The notes below the pieces were generated by a model. The model had not been told where the DNA came from. It did no database searches and saw nothing but the letters and a program-made list of their open reading frames with translations. Positions 15,929 to 24,116 of a stretch of DNA of 64,000 nucleotides are shown here, in pieces. Position 1 is the stretch's first letter, and every line of letters starts with the position of its first letter. Both the position numbers and the translations under genes were made by a program. Source of the stretch: CAYVFC01 sp964450715 (GTDB lineage: Bacteria > Myxococcota_A > Polyangia > Polyangiales > JAFGIB01); the NCBI GenBank assembly GCA_964450715.1, contig CAYVFC010000017.1:1-64000 (forward strand). Direction: 5' to 3'.

Positions 15929-17290
15929 TCAGTAATAGGAGAAGATCCACCAGTTCTTCATGGGCCGGCCGTCCACGTCCAGGGTGGGATTATCCAGCCC
16001 GGGGATGCTCTGGCGCCAGTATACCTGCCAGCCGCCCGCGCAGTCGTCTCCCCAACGCTCGGTGGCGCCCGCCACGGTCTGGTCGGTGTACAGCTCGTAG
16101 CGGTCGTTGCCGTCCGGGCCGTCGCGCAGGCCGTAGTGGGCGCAGCGTGTCTGCACCGGTTGCGGGTTGTCCCAGTCCCAGGTGAAGCGCGCGTTGGGGG
16201 GGTACTCGGGGTCGCCGCAACCGGGCTCGTAGGGATCGATGCGCCAGATCGTTCCGTCGGGCAAGCTGCCCTCGGCCACCGTGGGGCTAGGATAGCTCAC
16301 GCACTCGGCATCCGGGGTGCAGATGTCCGCGAAACGCTGGAAGCCGGCTCCGAAACGCCGGTCAAAGTCGGCGTTCATAAAGGCTCGCGCGTTTTCATCG
16401 AGGTAGGCGATGGCGCGATAGCCGTCGCGTATGGCCCAGCCGCGCACCTCCAGATCACAGCCCAGACCGCGCGAGGGGTTGAAGTGCGCGATACGCACGG
16501 TAACCCCGCAGGCCGAGGCCAGGTCGCAGAACCCGGGCTCGTCGCCGATGGAAGCGTACTCTCCCTGGATACGCCGGCCGTCCGCGCCGTAGCGCGGCTT
16601 GCACTCCGCCATCTGGGGCGGATGGCGCTCGCCCGAATCGGTTACGGCCAGCCAGAGGTCGTTGATATGGCCGCCGCGAAATAGCTCGCACAGGTCGAGC
16701 ACCTCGCCCGGGCGGTCGGGATCGGCGACGCCCAGCAATCGCGCGAACGGCTCGCCGAAGAGCGCCGCGACGTCGAACGCTCCCGTTCCATCGAGCGGCA
16801 CACGCGTGCTGGAGGGGTGCGGCCAGTCGGCGGGCACCGGATCGTCGGTCAGGTCGACGATGCCGACGATCTCGTGATGCAGGAATGGCGGTGCGTTCGG
16901 GTTGACGTAGCCGTGGTAACGCGAGCCCTCGCCGAGCGCCTCGACCAGCCGGTCGGCGGCATCGCGCAGCTCGTCCACCGACATGCCGTTGATGAAATGC
17001 GCGATCAGCACGCGCGGTCTGATCTCGCGCAGCCCATAGTGATGCGCCGGCAGCCAGGCGTCCGAGTTGGCGCGGCTGTGCTGGTTGGGCCAGATCGCGG
17101 CGCTGCACTGCTCGGCGCCCGGATCGTCGGCGCATGTCGCGGCGTCGACGGTTGCATCTGCCGCAAGGGCGCCGTCACGGAACGCGCCGCCGTCCGGCGA
17201 CGCGCCGCGGACGATGGCCTCGGCCAGCTGGTTGTCGCAACCGAACAGCGCACAGCACGCGCAGAGAACGGTGAGGCCCGTCGCGCGCAT
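15929..17290 (-). CDS. Secreted lipoprotein, last gene of sigma/FecR operon
   Basis: 453 aa, family not recognised. Leader MRATGLTVLCACCALFGCDN ends in a lipobox Cys. A short Ala/Asp-rich linker is followed by a roughly 380-residue domain rich in Trp, Tyr and paired Cys (CADDPGAEQC, FCDLASACG, CTPDAEC), typical of an exported disulfide-bonded protein. No catalytic motif is obvious. Its ATG shares one base with the stop of the preceding gene (TGATG), so it belongs to the ECF-sigma operon beginning at 20461 and is probably an envelope protein under that sigma factor's control. Confidence 0.65.
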   Translation of the reverse strand: MRATGLTVLCACCALFGCDNQLAEAIVRGASPDGGAFRDGALAADATVDAATCADDPGAEQCSAAIWPNQHSRANSDAWLPAHHYGLREIRPRVLIAHFINGMSVDELRDAADRLVEALGEGSRYHGYVNPNAPPFLHHEIVGIVDLTDDPVPADWPHPSSTRVPLDGTGAFDVAALFGEPFARLLGVADPDRPGEVLDLCELFRGGHINDLWLAVTDSGERHPPQMAECKPRYGADGRRIQGEYASIGDEPGFCDLASACGVTVRIAHFNPSRGLGCDLEVRGWAIRDGYRAIAYLDENARAFMNADFDRRFGAGFQRFADICTPDAECVSYPSPTVAEGSLPDGTIWRIDPYEPGCGDPEYPPNARFTWDWDNPQPVQTRCAHYGLRDGPDGNDRYELYTDQTVAGATERWGDDCAGGWQVYWRQSIPGLDNPTLDVDGRPMKNWWIFSYY

Positions 17291-18474
17291 CAGAAGCCTC
17301 CCATCAGCTGCGCACCGGTCAGCATCATGGGAGCGCCGGCCGTGGCCGTGACGCGCCCGTCCACGCTCACGTCACTGGGCGCGGTCGCGTAAAGCAGTTG
17401 CACCTGTAGCAAACCCGCGAAGTGCTTCGACACCGCCAGCATCAGACCCGCCCCGGCGCCCAGCAACCCCGACCAGGTTTGCGGCGAGCGCGCGATAAAC
17501 GGCGCCTCTGCCTCGGCCTCGATCGAGACCGCGTACGCGCCTCCGCCCAGGGAGAGCAACGGCTGCAACAGGGCGCGCGGTCGCAGCCGCAGCACGAGAT
17601 CACCGACCAGCGCGGCTTGCCGCACCTCGACCCTGCCCTGGTCGAGCGCGATCTCGTAGGCGCGGCCCAGGCCGGCCGCGCTCGCCCGGAAATCGAGCGC
17701 CAGGTCGCGGTCCAAGAGCAGGCCGGGCGGCGTGACGCATAGCGAGGCGGTAGGCGCCAATGAGCTGCCCAGCCCTTCGAAACCGCTCCACAGCGCCAGC
17801 CCGGCGCCGACACGCACCAGGCCCGAGCGGGCGTGCCGGTCCGGTGGCGCCGAAGCAGCGCCCTGTTCCTCCACCGTATCGCGAGGCCCGGGCGGGTGAT
17901 TCGGTTCCTCCACCCCATCGCCGGGCGGCGCGACGATCGTACCATCCTCCTCGCCCGGCGGCGGCATCCCGGCGCCCGCCCCGATACGGATCCCGCGCCG
18001 GGCCAGCACCGCCCGCAACACCTCGACCGCCTGCACCGCGCCGCGCTGCGCCGATAGGCTTGGATCGCCCTGCTCGATCTCGGAACGTATGATCGCTGTA
18101 TCCCGGTCCCACGGATCGTATACCCAGAACTCGAGCACCTCTTTCTCGGCGCCGCCCGGCGGTTGCCGCCGCAGCACGATCACAGCGGTAGCAGCGTCTC
18201 GCTCCTTGAAGCGGTCTATCGACGCATCCGGTCGAGCGTCGTCCGGCGCGAGTTGTATGGCCACGCCAAAACCGGCAGCAGAAAGCTCGCCCTTGACCCT
18301 GGCCAGCGCCTCGATCAGCAGCTCGTCCTGCGTTTCCGGCGCCACGACCTGCGCGCGCGGCGCGTCCGAGCGCGCCGTCGCCGCCGGCTCGAGCAAGAGC
18401 AGCCAGGCGCACGCGAGCGGCAACCGAGCGACTGCCTGTACCGCTGCGCCCGCTCGCGCGCTAATCGTCATCAC
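17290..18474 (-). CDS. Exported beta-barrel-like envelope protein
   Basis: 394 aa. An N-terminal signal peptide (LPLACAWLLLLEPAATARS) and a first domain of about 130 residues (VIVLRRQPPGGAEKEVLEFW) resemble the periplasmic domain that myxobacteria place beside FecR proteins. A Pro/Gly linker follows, then a C-terminal region of alternating hydrophobic strands (ALVGDLVLRLRPRALLQPLL, AGLLQVQLLYATAPSDV) as in outer-membrane barrels. The GTG at 18474 overlaps the FecR-gene stop as GTGA. Precise function unknown; it probably forms the envelope output or sensor of the operon. Confidence 0.6.
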   Translation of the reverse strand: MMTISARAGAAVQAVARLPLACAWLLLLEPAATARSDAPRAQVVAPETQDELLIEALARVKGELSAAGFGVAIQLAPDDARPDASIDRFKERDAATAVIVLRRQPPGGAEKEVLEFWVYDPWDRDTAIIRSEIEQGDPSLSAQRGAVQAVEVLRAVLARRGIRIGAGAGMPPPGEEDGTIVAPPGDGVEEPNHPPGPRDTVEEQGAASAPPDRHARSGLVRVGAGLALWSGFEGLGSSLAPTASLCVTPPGLLLDRDLALDFRASAAGLGRAYEIALDQGRVEVRQAALVGDLVLRLRPRALLQPLLSLGGGAYAVSIEAEAEAPFIARSPQTWSGLLGAGAGLMLAVSKHFAGLLQVQLLYATAPSDVSVDGRVTATAGAPMMLTGAQLMGGF

Positions 18475-19811
18475 CGGGAAGCTGGCACTTCACCACCGGA
18501 TACCAGCCGGCGTGCGGCCTCCGCATAGGCGCCGGTAGCGTGGTGCTCGAGATAGTCCCGTGCCAGCGAGCGCGCGGCAGTGTGACCCTCGGTCCGGTAT
18601 ACGTGCAGCATATGACGACCCAGCGCCTGCTCCGCGTAAGGGCCCCGCGGGTTTTCCTGTAAATAGCGCTCGTACCAGAACACTGCCTGGTTCCCGCCGC
18701 CGCGCTCCTCGAGCCGCCCCAACAAGAAGGCGGCATCGCCCGCCATCTCGCTTCGCGGAAAGCGTTTACGCGCGGAGAGCAACGAGCGCCGGGCCAAATC
18801 GTCTCGGCGTAAAAAGCGCGCCGCGTCGGCCAGCGCCAGAAGCTCGTGCAAGGGCGCGGTAGAAAGCGCGCGCGCGATCCCGAAACGCTCGGCCTCGGCC
18901 AGCACGCCGTTGAAGTCGCCGCGCGCCAGCCGTCGCGCCCACGGTCCCTTGCCTTCACGCGAGAGTCGCTCGCCGTCGCGCGGTTGCACGCGGACGCTCC
19001 GCTTGACCGCAACCGGCCCGGCCGGTTCCTTCGTCGCGGCGCCGCTCGCGCCGTCGTTCGACGCCACGTCGGCGGCAGCCTGTCGCGGCGGGTCGGGCGC
19101 CGGCGTTGTCGGCCGGGCCCGAGCCATCTTTGCATCGCCTATCCAGACGCGTTGCGATGCGAGCGCCACTCGTACGGCCTGCCCGCCGCGCGCGCGCACC
19201 TCGCCCTGCAGCAGCGGCCCGGTCAGGTAGACCTCGCCCCGGTGCATGACCAGCTCGAAGGTCTGCTCGGCCTGCGACCAGCGCACGTCAAAGGCCGTGC
19301 CGGTAACGCGTACCCGAAAGGGCCCTGCCTGGACGAGCCAGCGACTTCGCGGCCGTTTCGCGACGGAAAGGTGCGCCTGGCCGCGAATGAGCGCAATTTG
19401 CCCACCGCGGGCGTCGAGCGAAACCACGCGGGCGCGCGCGCCGTGCGACAAAACGAGCTCCGAGCCGTCGGTAAAACACAGGCTCGATTGCTCGCCACCC
19501 ACGATCTCGCCCGAAACCATGGAGAGCGCACCCGACACGTCGTAACCGAGCGGCGCCGGGATACCGAGCCAAAGGTAGAGCCCGAGCGCGCAAGCCGCGC
19601 CCGCTACGGGCAGGCCCCAGAGCGCAACGCGAGGCCAGGCCGGCCGGAGCGCGCGCGCACGGCTCTGTTCGCGCCGGGCTCGTAGTCGTTGCTGTACCCT
19701 TTCGAAGGTACGCTCGCCTCGGTGCGTCGCCTCGCCGTGCAGGCTGCGTCGCGAAAGCGCGACCAGCTCGTCCAGGGCCGACCGTTCCTGCGTGACGTGC
19801 GGCTCGGTCAC
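18471..19811 (-). CDS. FecR-domain membrane protein (anti-sigma/sensor) with TPR-like C-terminus
   Basis: 446 aa. A cytosolic N-terminus of about 60 residues is followed by one membrane helix (VALWGLPVAGAACALGLYLW), then a FecR domain (about 95-230) with the signature LVQAGPFRVRVTGTAFDVRW and FELVMHRGEVYLTGP. The C-terminal 130 residues are helical repeat-like (AFLLGRLEERGGGNQAVFWY). FecR proteins transmit envelope signals to a cognate ECF sigma factor. The GTG start at 19811 overlaps the sigma-gene stop as GTGA, which fixes both the start and the pairing. No dedicated TonB transducer is nearby, as in many myxobacterial FecR loci. Confidence 0.82.
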   Translation of the reverse strand: MTEPHVTQERSALDELVALSRRSLHGEATHRGERTFERVQQRLRARREQSRARALRPAWPRVALWGLPVAGAACALGLYLWLGIPAPLGYDVSGALSMVSGEIVGGEQSSLCFTDGSELVLSHGARARVVSLDARGGQIALIRGQAHLSVAKRPRSRWLVQAGPFRVRVTGTAFDVRWSQAEQTFELVMHRGEVYLTGPLLQGEVRARGGQAVRVALASQRVWIGDAKMARARPTTPAPDPPRQAAADVASNDGASGAATKEPAGPVAVKRSVRVQPRDGERLSREGKGPWARRLARGDFNGVLAEAERFGIARALSTAPLHELLALADAARFLRRDDLARRSLLSARKRFPRSEMAGDAAFLLGRLEERGGGNQAVFWYERYLQENPRGPYAEQALGRHMLHVYRTEGHTAARSLARDYLEHHATGAYAEAARRLVSGGEVPASR

Positions 19812-20461
19812 GAGACACCTCCCGCCGTGCTCGCCGGCTCGCCGTCGCGACCCTGCGCCGCGTAGTGCGAAAGCAGCGGGTCGCGCTCGACGTGGAGGTT
19901 GACGCGCTTGCGCGCGCGCGCCACGCGGCGCCGGACCGTCGGCTCGGAAACGTCGAGCGAAGCGGCGACCTCGGACAGTGGCAGATCTTCGATCACGCGC
20001 AGCACAAAGGCGATACGATCGTCTTTCCGCAGGCTGTTCAGGATACGGTAGAAACGGTCCAGCGCGTCGCGCGCCTCGAGATCGGTCTCCACCGCGCGCA
20101 GCCTGTGCAACTCGGCCGGATCGACCAGTCGCAGGATGCGCCGCACGCGCCGCCGCCGAAGCTCGCCGCGCAAGGTGTTGACCGTGATGGCGATCAGGAA
20201 CCCGCGCAGAGCTCCAGCCTCGCGTAGGCGGCCGACGTTCTCGTAGAAACGCAGGAAGACCTCTTGTAACACGTCCTCAACGTCGGCGTCGGGTCCCAGG
20301 GTGCGCTGCAGGATGCGGCGTACCAGCGGTGAGAACTCGTCCCAGGCCCTTCGCGTGGCGCGCTCGTCGCCGGATGCCAGCAACAGCAATAGCGCGCCGT
20401 CGTCTACAACATCGCCGCGGTAGTCGTCGGCCCCCAGACGCGACTCGAGCTCCGTCGCCAT
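19808..20461 (-). CDS. ECF-type RNA polymerase sigma factor
   Basis: 217 aa. Region 2 is visible around residues 30-100 (DVEDVLQEVFLRFYENVGRL, FLIAITVNTLRGELRRRRV) and region 4 near 135-190 (RIAFVLRVIEDLPLSEVAAS, LDVSEPTVRRRVARARKRV). It directs RNA polymerase to a small regulon, normally including its own operon. It heads the four-gene leftward operon 20461-15929, all of whose genes overlap. The 235-bp gap to the divergent lipoprotein gene at 20697 must hold its promoter; I could not assign -35/-10 elements with confidence. Confidence 0.88.
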   Translation of the reverse strand: MATELESRLGADDYRGDVVDDGALLLLLASGDERATRRAWDEFSPLVRRILQRTLGPDADVEDVLQEVFLRFYENVGRLREAGALRGFLIAITVNTLRGELRRRRVRRILRLVDPAELHRLRAVETDLEARDALDRFYRILNSLRKDDRIAFVLRVIEDLPLSEVAASLDVSEPTVRRRVARARKRVNLHVERDPLLSHYAAQGRDGEPASTAGGVS

Positions 20462-20696
20462 TATTTCGATTTACCCAGTTTCCGGCTCGTACGCAAGACG
20501 CAGAATGGCGAACGATATTTTTGATCGGTCCGCGTGTCGTCGCGCGTCTTTACCACTGATACGTAAAAACCCTGATACGGAAAAGCCTGGATCGGTCGAA
20601 GAAACAGTCCGCACGAGGCGGGAATAAAAAAAATTCCCGTCAGCGTGGATTTGTTCCCTACAGCCGGTACCAACCCCACAGGAGACCTTCCGGTAA

Positions 20697-22499
20697 ATGC
20701 GCTATTCACGATTCGCTGTAGCTATCTGTTTTCTGGTTACCATGGCTGCCTGTTCGTCGGATCAGACCGGCGATGAACCGTCCCCGGTGTCGGGAGGCGG
20801 GGGCGCGGGAGCGGGGATTTCCGGCAACGGGTCGAGCGGGTTCGGCGGCGAGAGCGGCTTCACCGGCTCGCCCGCCGGCAGCAGCGGCGGCGGCGGCAGC
20901 GGCGGCGGCGAGGCGATCGGCGGCAGCGCGGCAACGAATACGGGCGGAGCGGAAGGCGCGGGCAGTGGCGGTGTTGGTATAGGCGGCAGCAGCGGCGCGG
21001 GGACCGGCGGTAGCGGCGGCACGGATGCAGAAGGTACGGGCGGAACCGGCGACCCGTGCCTGGACGAGTACACCTGGCCGGTCTACGACCCCAAAATCGA
21101 ATACGACTACGTGGACGAGTACGGAACCATCGGTCCGCCGACCACGGTCGCGGACGATTGCAGCGGGGTGGCCGGGACCTATACTGACGGGTGGTGGACC
21201 TTCCGCTACGGGGGTGACAAGAACCCGTTGGTGACCGAGGCGGCCTGGATCCCCATGCTGGAGCGGTTCAATACCGATTTCGCCTTCATCACCGATGTCA
21301 TGCGCTGGCCCCGCGACGGCCGGGCGCGAAACGGAAATTACAGCGCCATCTATCTCTTCGGCTCGGGTCTGTGCACGGATGACGAGCCGAATACCGCGCT
21401 GGGCGGATGGCAGAGCTGGGTGGGAGACGGTCCCATCGTCCTGGCCTCTTATTACCCGGTGTATAGCTTTGATCCGGATTGCCCCTATTCGGACAAGCAG
21501 TCGCAGCAGAGCGCCATGATCCACGAGGGGATCCACTCCATCCTGGCCACCATGCCCGGCTGCAAGCAGGCCTGCTGGTTTCACGAGGGCGGCAACACCT
21601 GGCTGCAGGCCACCATGGAGGCCAAGCGCGCGGGCGGCACGCCCACGAGCATGGGCTGGCTGAGCGCGGGCGCAGCTCTGGCGCCCTTCATGCCCATCGA
21701 AACCTATTCCGGATGGCTGCAGGACGGCAGCTTTGGCGGGCCCTGCGCCGAGCGAGTGAACATGTTCGAACCGGACGGCGACCAGATCTGCACCTGGCGG
21801 CGGCTGCTGGGCGGCACCCAGTACGGCGAGACCTTTGCCCACGCCCTGGAGGTCATCTTGGGGGAAAAGAGCATCGCCTGGATCTGGCGGTACGCCGACG
21901 CGAGCGGACGGGTTCTTCAAGATCTGGCCGAGGTGGACGACGGCCTGGGACCCGCACAGACCCGCCGTCTGATCCAGGAGTACCGGGCGCGCCAGGCCTT
22001 CGGCGATTTCAGCATCTGGTCCGAAGCGTACAAGAAGCTCCTCGACGACAACTGGAACGCCGCCCTGGGTCCCGAGTGGGAGCCCGCCTGGATCGATTGC
22101 CCGGTCTGGAACGCCACCTGCTACGCAACGACCACGCGGAGCGGAGACACCCTGACCCCGGACGATCTCACCCTGCCCGGCTGGTCCGGCGCCAACCAGA
22201 TCCCGCTGACCGTAAGCCCCGACGCCTCCTGCGCCACCGTGGCCTTCAACCCTATCGGCGAGAACATGAGCTGTCAGCTGGTCTACCGGGATACGAGCGG
22301 TGAGATTCACTACGGTATCCCCGTGTCCAGCGGCGACTGCTCCATCCCGCTGGGCGACGTCGCCAATAACGTGGTGATCGCGGTTCTCGCCAATACCGAC
22401 TACATCTATGACGGCGGCACTACGAAGTACGGGTACACCTTGACCATCGGTTCCGGCGTCACCGGAACCGCCGATATCTACACGCAGTGGTACCGGTAG
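20697..22499 (+). CDS. Gly-rich-linker lipoprotein with HExxH metalloprotease-like domain
   Basis: 600 aa. Leader AICFLVTMAACSSD is a lipobox. Residues 25-115 are Gly/Ser linker. The globular domain carries MIHEGIHSILA with H276-E277-x-x-H280, and shortly after it FHEGGNTWLQ, which could supply a third zinc ligand as in gluzincin-type peptidases; it recalls DUF6055 proteins. The C-terminal 110 residues are a beta-sandwich-like domain with a paired-Cys pattern. AGGAG lies 11 bases before the ATG. The gene is divergent from the ECF sigma operon, so it may share its control. Likely a surface zinc peptidase; substrate unknown. Confidence 0.72.
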   Translation: MRYSRFAVAICFLVTMAACSSDQTGDEPSPVSGGGGAGAGISGNGSSGFGGESGFTGSPAGSSGGGGSGGGEAIGGSAATNTGGAEGAGSGGVGIGGSSGAGTGGSGGTDAEGTGGTGDPCLDEYTWPVYDPKIEYDYVDEYGTIGPPTTVADDCSGVAGTYTDGWWTFRYGGDKNPLVTEAAWIPMLERFNTDFAFITDVMRWPRDGRARNGNYSAIYLFGSGLCTDDEPNTALGGWQSWVGDGPIVLASYYPVYSFDPDCPYSDKQSQQSAMIHEGIHSILATMPGCKQACWFHEGGNTWLQATMEAKRAGGTPTSMGWLSAGAALAPFMPIETYSGWLQDGSFGGPCAERVNMFEPDGDQICTWRRLLGGTQYGETFAHALEVILGEKSIAWIWRYADASGRVLQDLAEVDDGLGPAQTRRLIQEYRARQAFGDFSIWSEAYKKLLDDNWNAALGPEWEPAWIDCPVWNATCYATTTRSGDTLTPDDLTLPGWSGANQIPLTVSPDASCATVAFNPIGENMSCQLVYRDTSGEIHYGIPVSSGDCSIPLGDVANNVVIAVLANTDYIYDGGTTKYGYTLTIGSGVTGTADIYTQWYR

Positions 22500-22726
22500 T
22501 TGCGCGCCTCTCGAAGAACTGTCCGGTAAACTGTCCAACACATCGTAGTATCCACAGCTCTTGTACAGGAGGCGGGTGGGGACGCCTACCGCGCCGTTTT
22601 CTCCGATGTCAACTCTCTTCACCTCGCCTTCGTCGGTTATGGCGAGAACCGCGCCGCCGAGAATCAACGATGTCATTACTTCTGCGACCCATCGAGGATC
22701 GCGTTACAATACAATATACACAGACC
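22500..22726. other. Gene-free interval upstream of DAHP synthase
   Basis: It holds the AACTGTCC doublet (about 22,515-22,541) that matches the one left of att2, otherwise nothing recognisable. The last 40 bases before the start at 22727 are AT-rich (TTACAATACAATATACAC) and probably include the promoter. Confidence 0.35.
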
Positions 22727-24091
22727 ATGAAAGACAGAACCTCCCGACGGTGGAATCCCGATTCCTGGAAAGCATTTCCGGACGAGCAGCAGCCGCAATG
22801 GCCGGATCCCGAAGCCCTGCAGAAGGCTCTGGACGAGCTGGCCTCTTTCCCGCCGCTGGTCTTTGCCGGGGAGACGCGCTCCCTCGGGCAGCAGCTGGCC
22901 TCGGTGGTAAACGGAGAGGCCTTCCTGCTGCAGGGGGGCGATTGCGCCGAGTCGTTCGCCCAGTTCAACGCCAACATCATCCGGGACAAGCTCAAGGTCA
23001 TACTGCAGATGGCCGCCATCCTCACCTATGGATTGAGCCGACCGGTGGTGAAAGTAGGGCGCATCGCCGGGCAATTTGCCAAGCCGCGCTCCAACTCGGT
23101 CGAGACCAGAGACGGCGTGAGCCTGCCCAGCTTCCGCGGATACTCGGTCAACGATCCTGATTTTTCCGAACGGGCGAGGATCCCTGATCCCCAACGACTG
23201 GTGCGGGCCTATTTCCAGTCCGCGGCCACGCTCAACCTTCTGAGGGCCTTTACCAGCGGCGGTTACGCGGATCTGAACAAGGTCCACCTCTGGAATCAGG
23301 ATTTCGTGGCCCACAGCCCCAACGGCCAGCGTTACGCCAGGCTGGCCGACAAGATCAGCGAAGCGCTGCGCTTCATGAAGGTGTGCGGCATCGAGTCCTC
23401 CAACACACCGGTATTAAAGGAAGTGGACTACTACACCAGCCACGAGGCCTTGATCCTCGGCTACGAGCAGGCGCTGACCCGACGCGATTCCCTTACCGGC
23501 GATTTCTACGGTTGCTCGGCTCACATGCTGTGGATCGGCGAACGCACGCGGTATCCGGACGGCGCCCACGTGGAGTTCTTGCGGGGCGTGCGCAATCCCC
23601 TGGGCTGCAAGATAGGCCCCGAGGCAACCGATGAGGAGTTGCTACGCCTGTGCGACGCGCTCAACCCCGCCAACAAACCGGGCCGCCTGACGTTGATAAC
23701 CCGTTTTGGATACGACCGGATCGAGGCGTGTCTGCCTCCGCTAATCCGGGCCGTACGGCGAGAGGGTCGTGCGGTTGTCTGGTGCTGCGATCCCATGCAC
23801 GGCAACACCTCGACCGCTTCCTCGGGGCTGAAAACCCGCTCCTTCGACCAGATACTGAGCGAGCTCAGGAGCTTCTTCGCCGTGCACGCGGCCGAGGGCA
23901 GCATACCCGGCGGCGTACATTTCGAGCTCACCGGCGAGGACGTCACCGAATGCACGGGCGGCGCCCGGGAGATCCGCGACAGCGATCTGAATAGACGTTA
24001 CGAAACCACCTGCGATCCGCGCTTGAACAACGAGCAGGCGCTGGAGATGGCCTTCTTGATCGTAGAGATCCTGGAGAGATGGCGTTCTTGA
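22727..24091 (+). CDS. Class II 3-deoxy-7-phosphoheptulonate (DAHP) synthase
   Basis: 454 aa, normal class II length. It condenses phosphoenolpyruvate with erythrose 4-phosphate, the first step of the shikimate pathway. Diagnostic segments: WNPDSWKAFPDEQQPQWPD at the N-terminus, FLLQGGDCAESF (metal-binding Cys), VGRIAGQFAKPRS, and WCCDPMHGNT. The ATG at 22727 places this conserved N-terminus at residue about 9; longer upstream reading frames add non-homologous residues. It stands alone, not next to other aro genes, and converges on the lipoprotein gene ending at 24117. Confidence 0.95.
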   Translation: MKDRTSRRWNPDSWKAFPDEQQPQWPDPEALQKALDELASFPPLVFAGETRSLGQQLASVVNGEAFLLQGGDCAESFAQFNANIIRDKLKVILQMAAILTYGLSRPVVKVGRIAGQFAKPRSNSVETRDGVSLPSFRGYSVNDPDFSERARIPDPQRLVRAYFQSAATLNLLRAFTSGGYADLNKVHLWNQDFVAHSPNGQRYARLADKISEALRFMKVCGIESSNTPVLKEVDYYTSHEALILGYEQALTRRDSLTGDFYGCSAHMLWIGERTRYPDGAHVEFLRGVRNPLGCKIGPEATDEELLRLCDALNPANKPGRLTLITRFGYDRIEACLPPLIRAVRREGRAVVWCCDPMHGNTSTASSGLKTRSFDQILSELRSFFAVHAAEGSIPGGVHFELTGEDVTECTGGAREIRDSDLNRRYETTCDPRLNNEQALEMAFLIVEILERWRS

Positions 24092-24116
24092 TCACCCAGA
24101 CGCGTTTCGTCCCCGA

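Noticed and set aside
20706..22676. Long minus-strand reading frame of 656 codons opposite the HExxH lipoprotein gene
   Set aside because: It is the antisense shadow of a GC-rich, Gly-coded gene; Ala/Gly/Val-rich without any domain, signal or start site.
22487..22726. N-terminal extension of DAHP synthase
   Set aside because: Open frame but not family-like; the enzyme's conserved N-terminus begins right after 22727.
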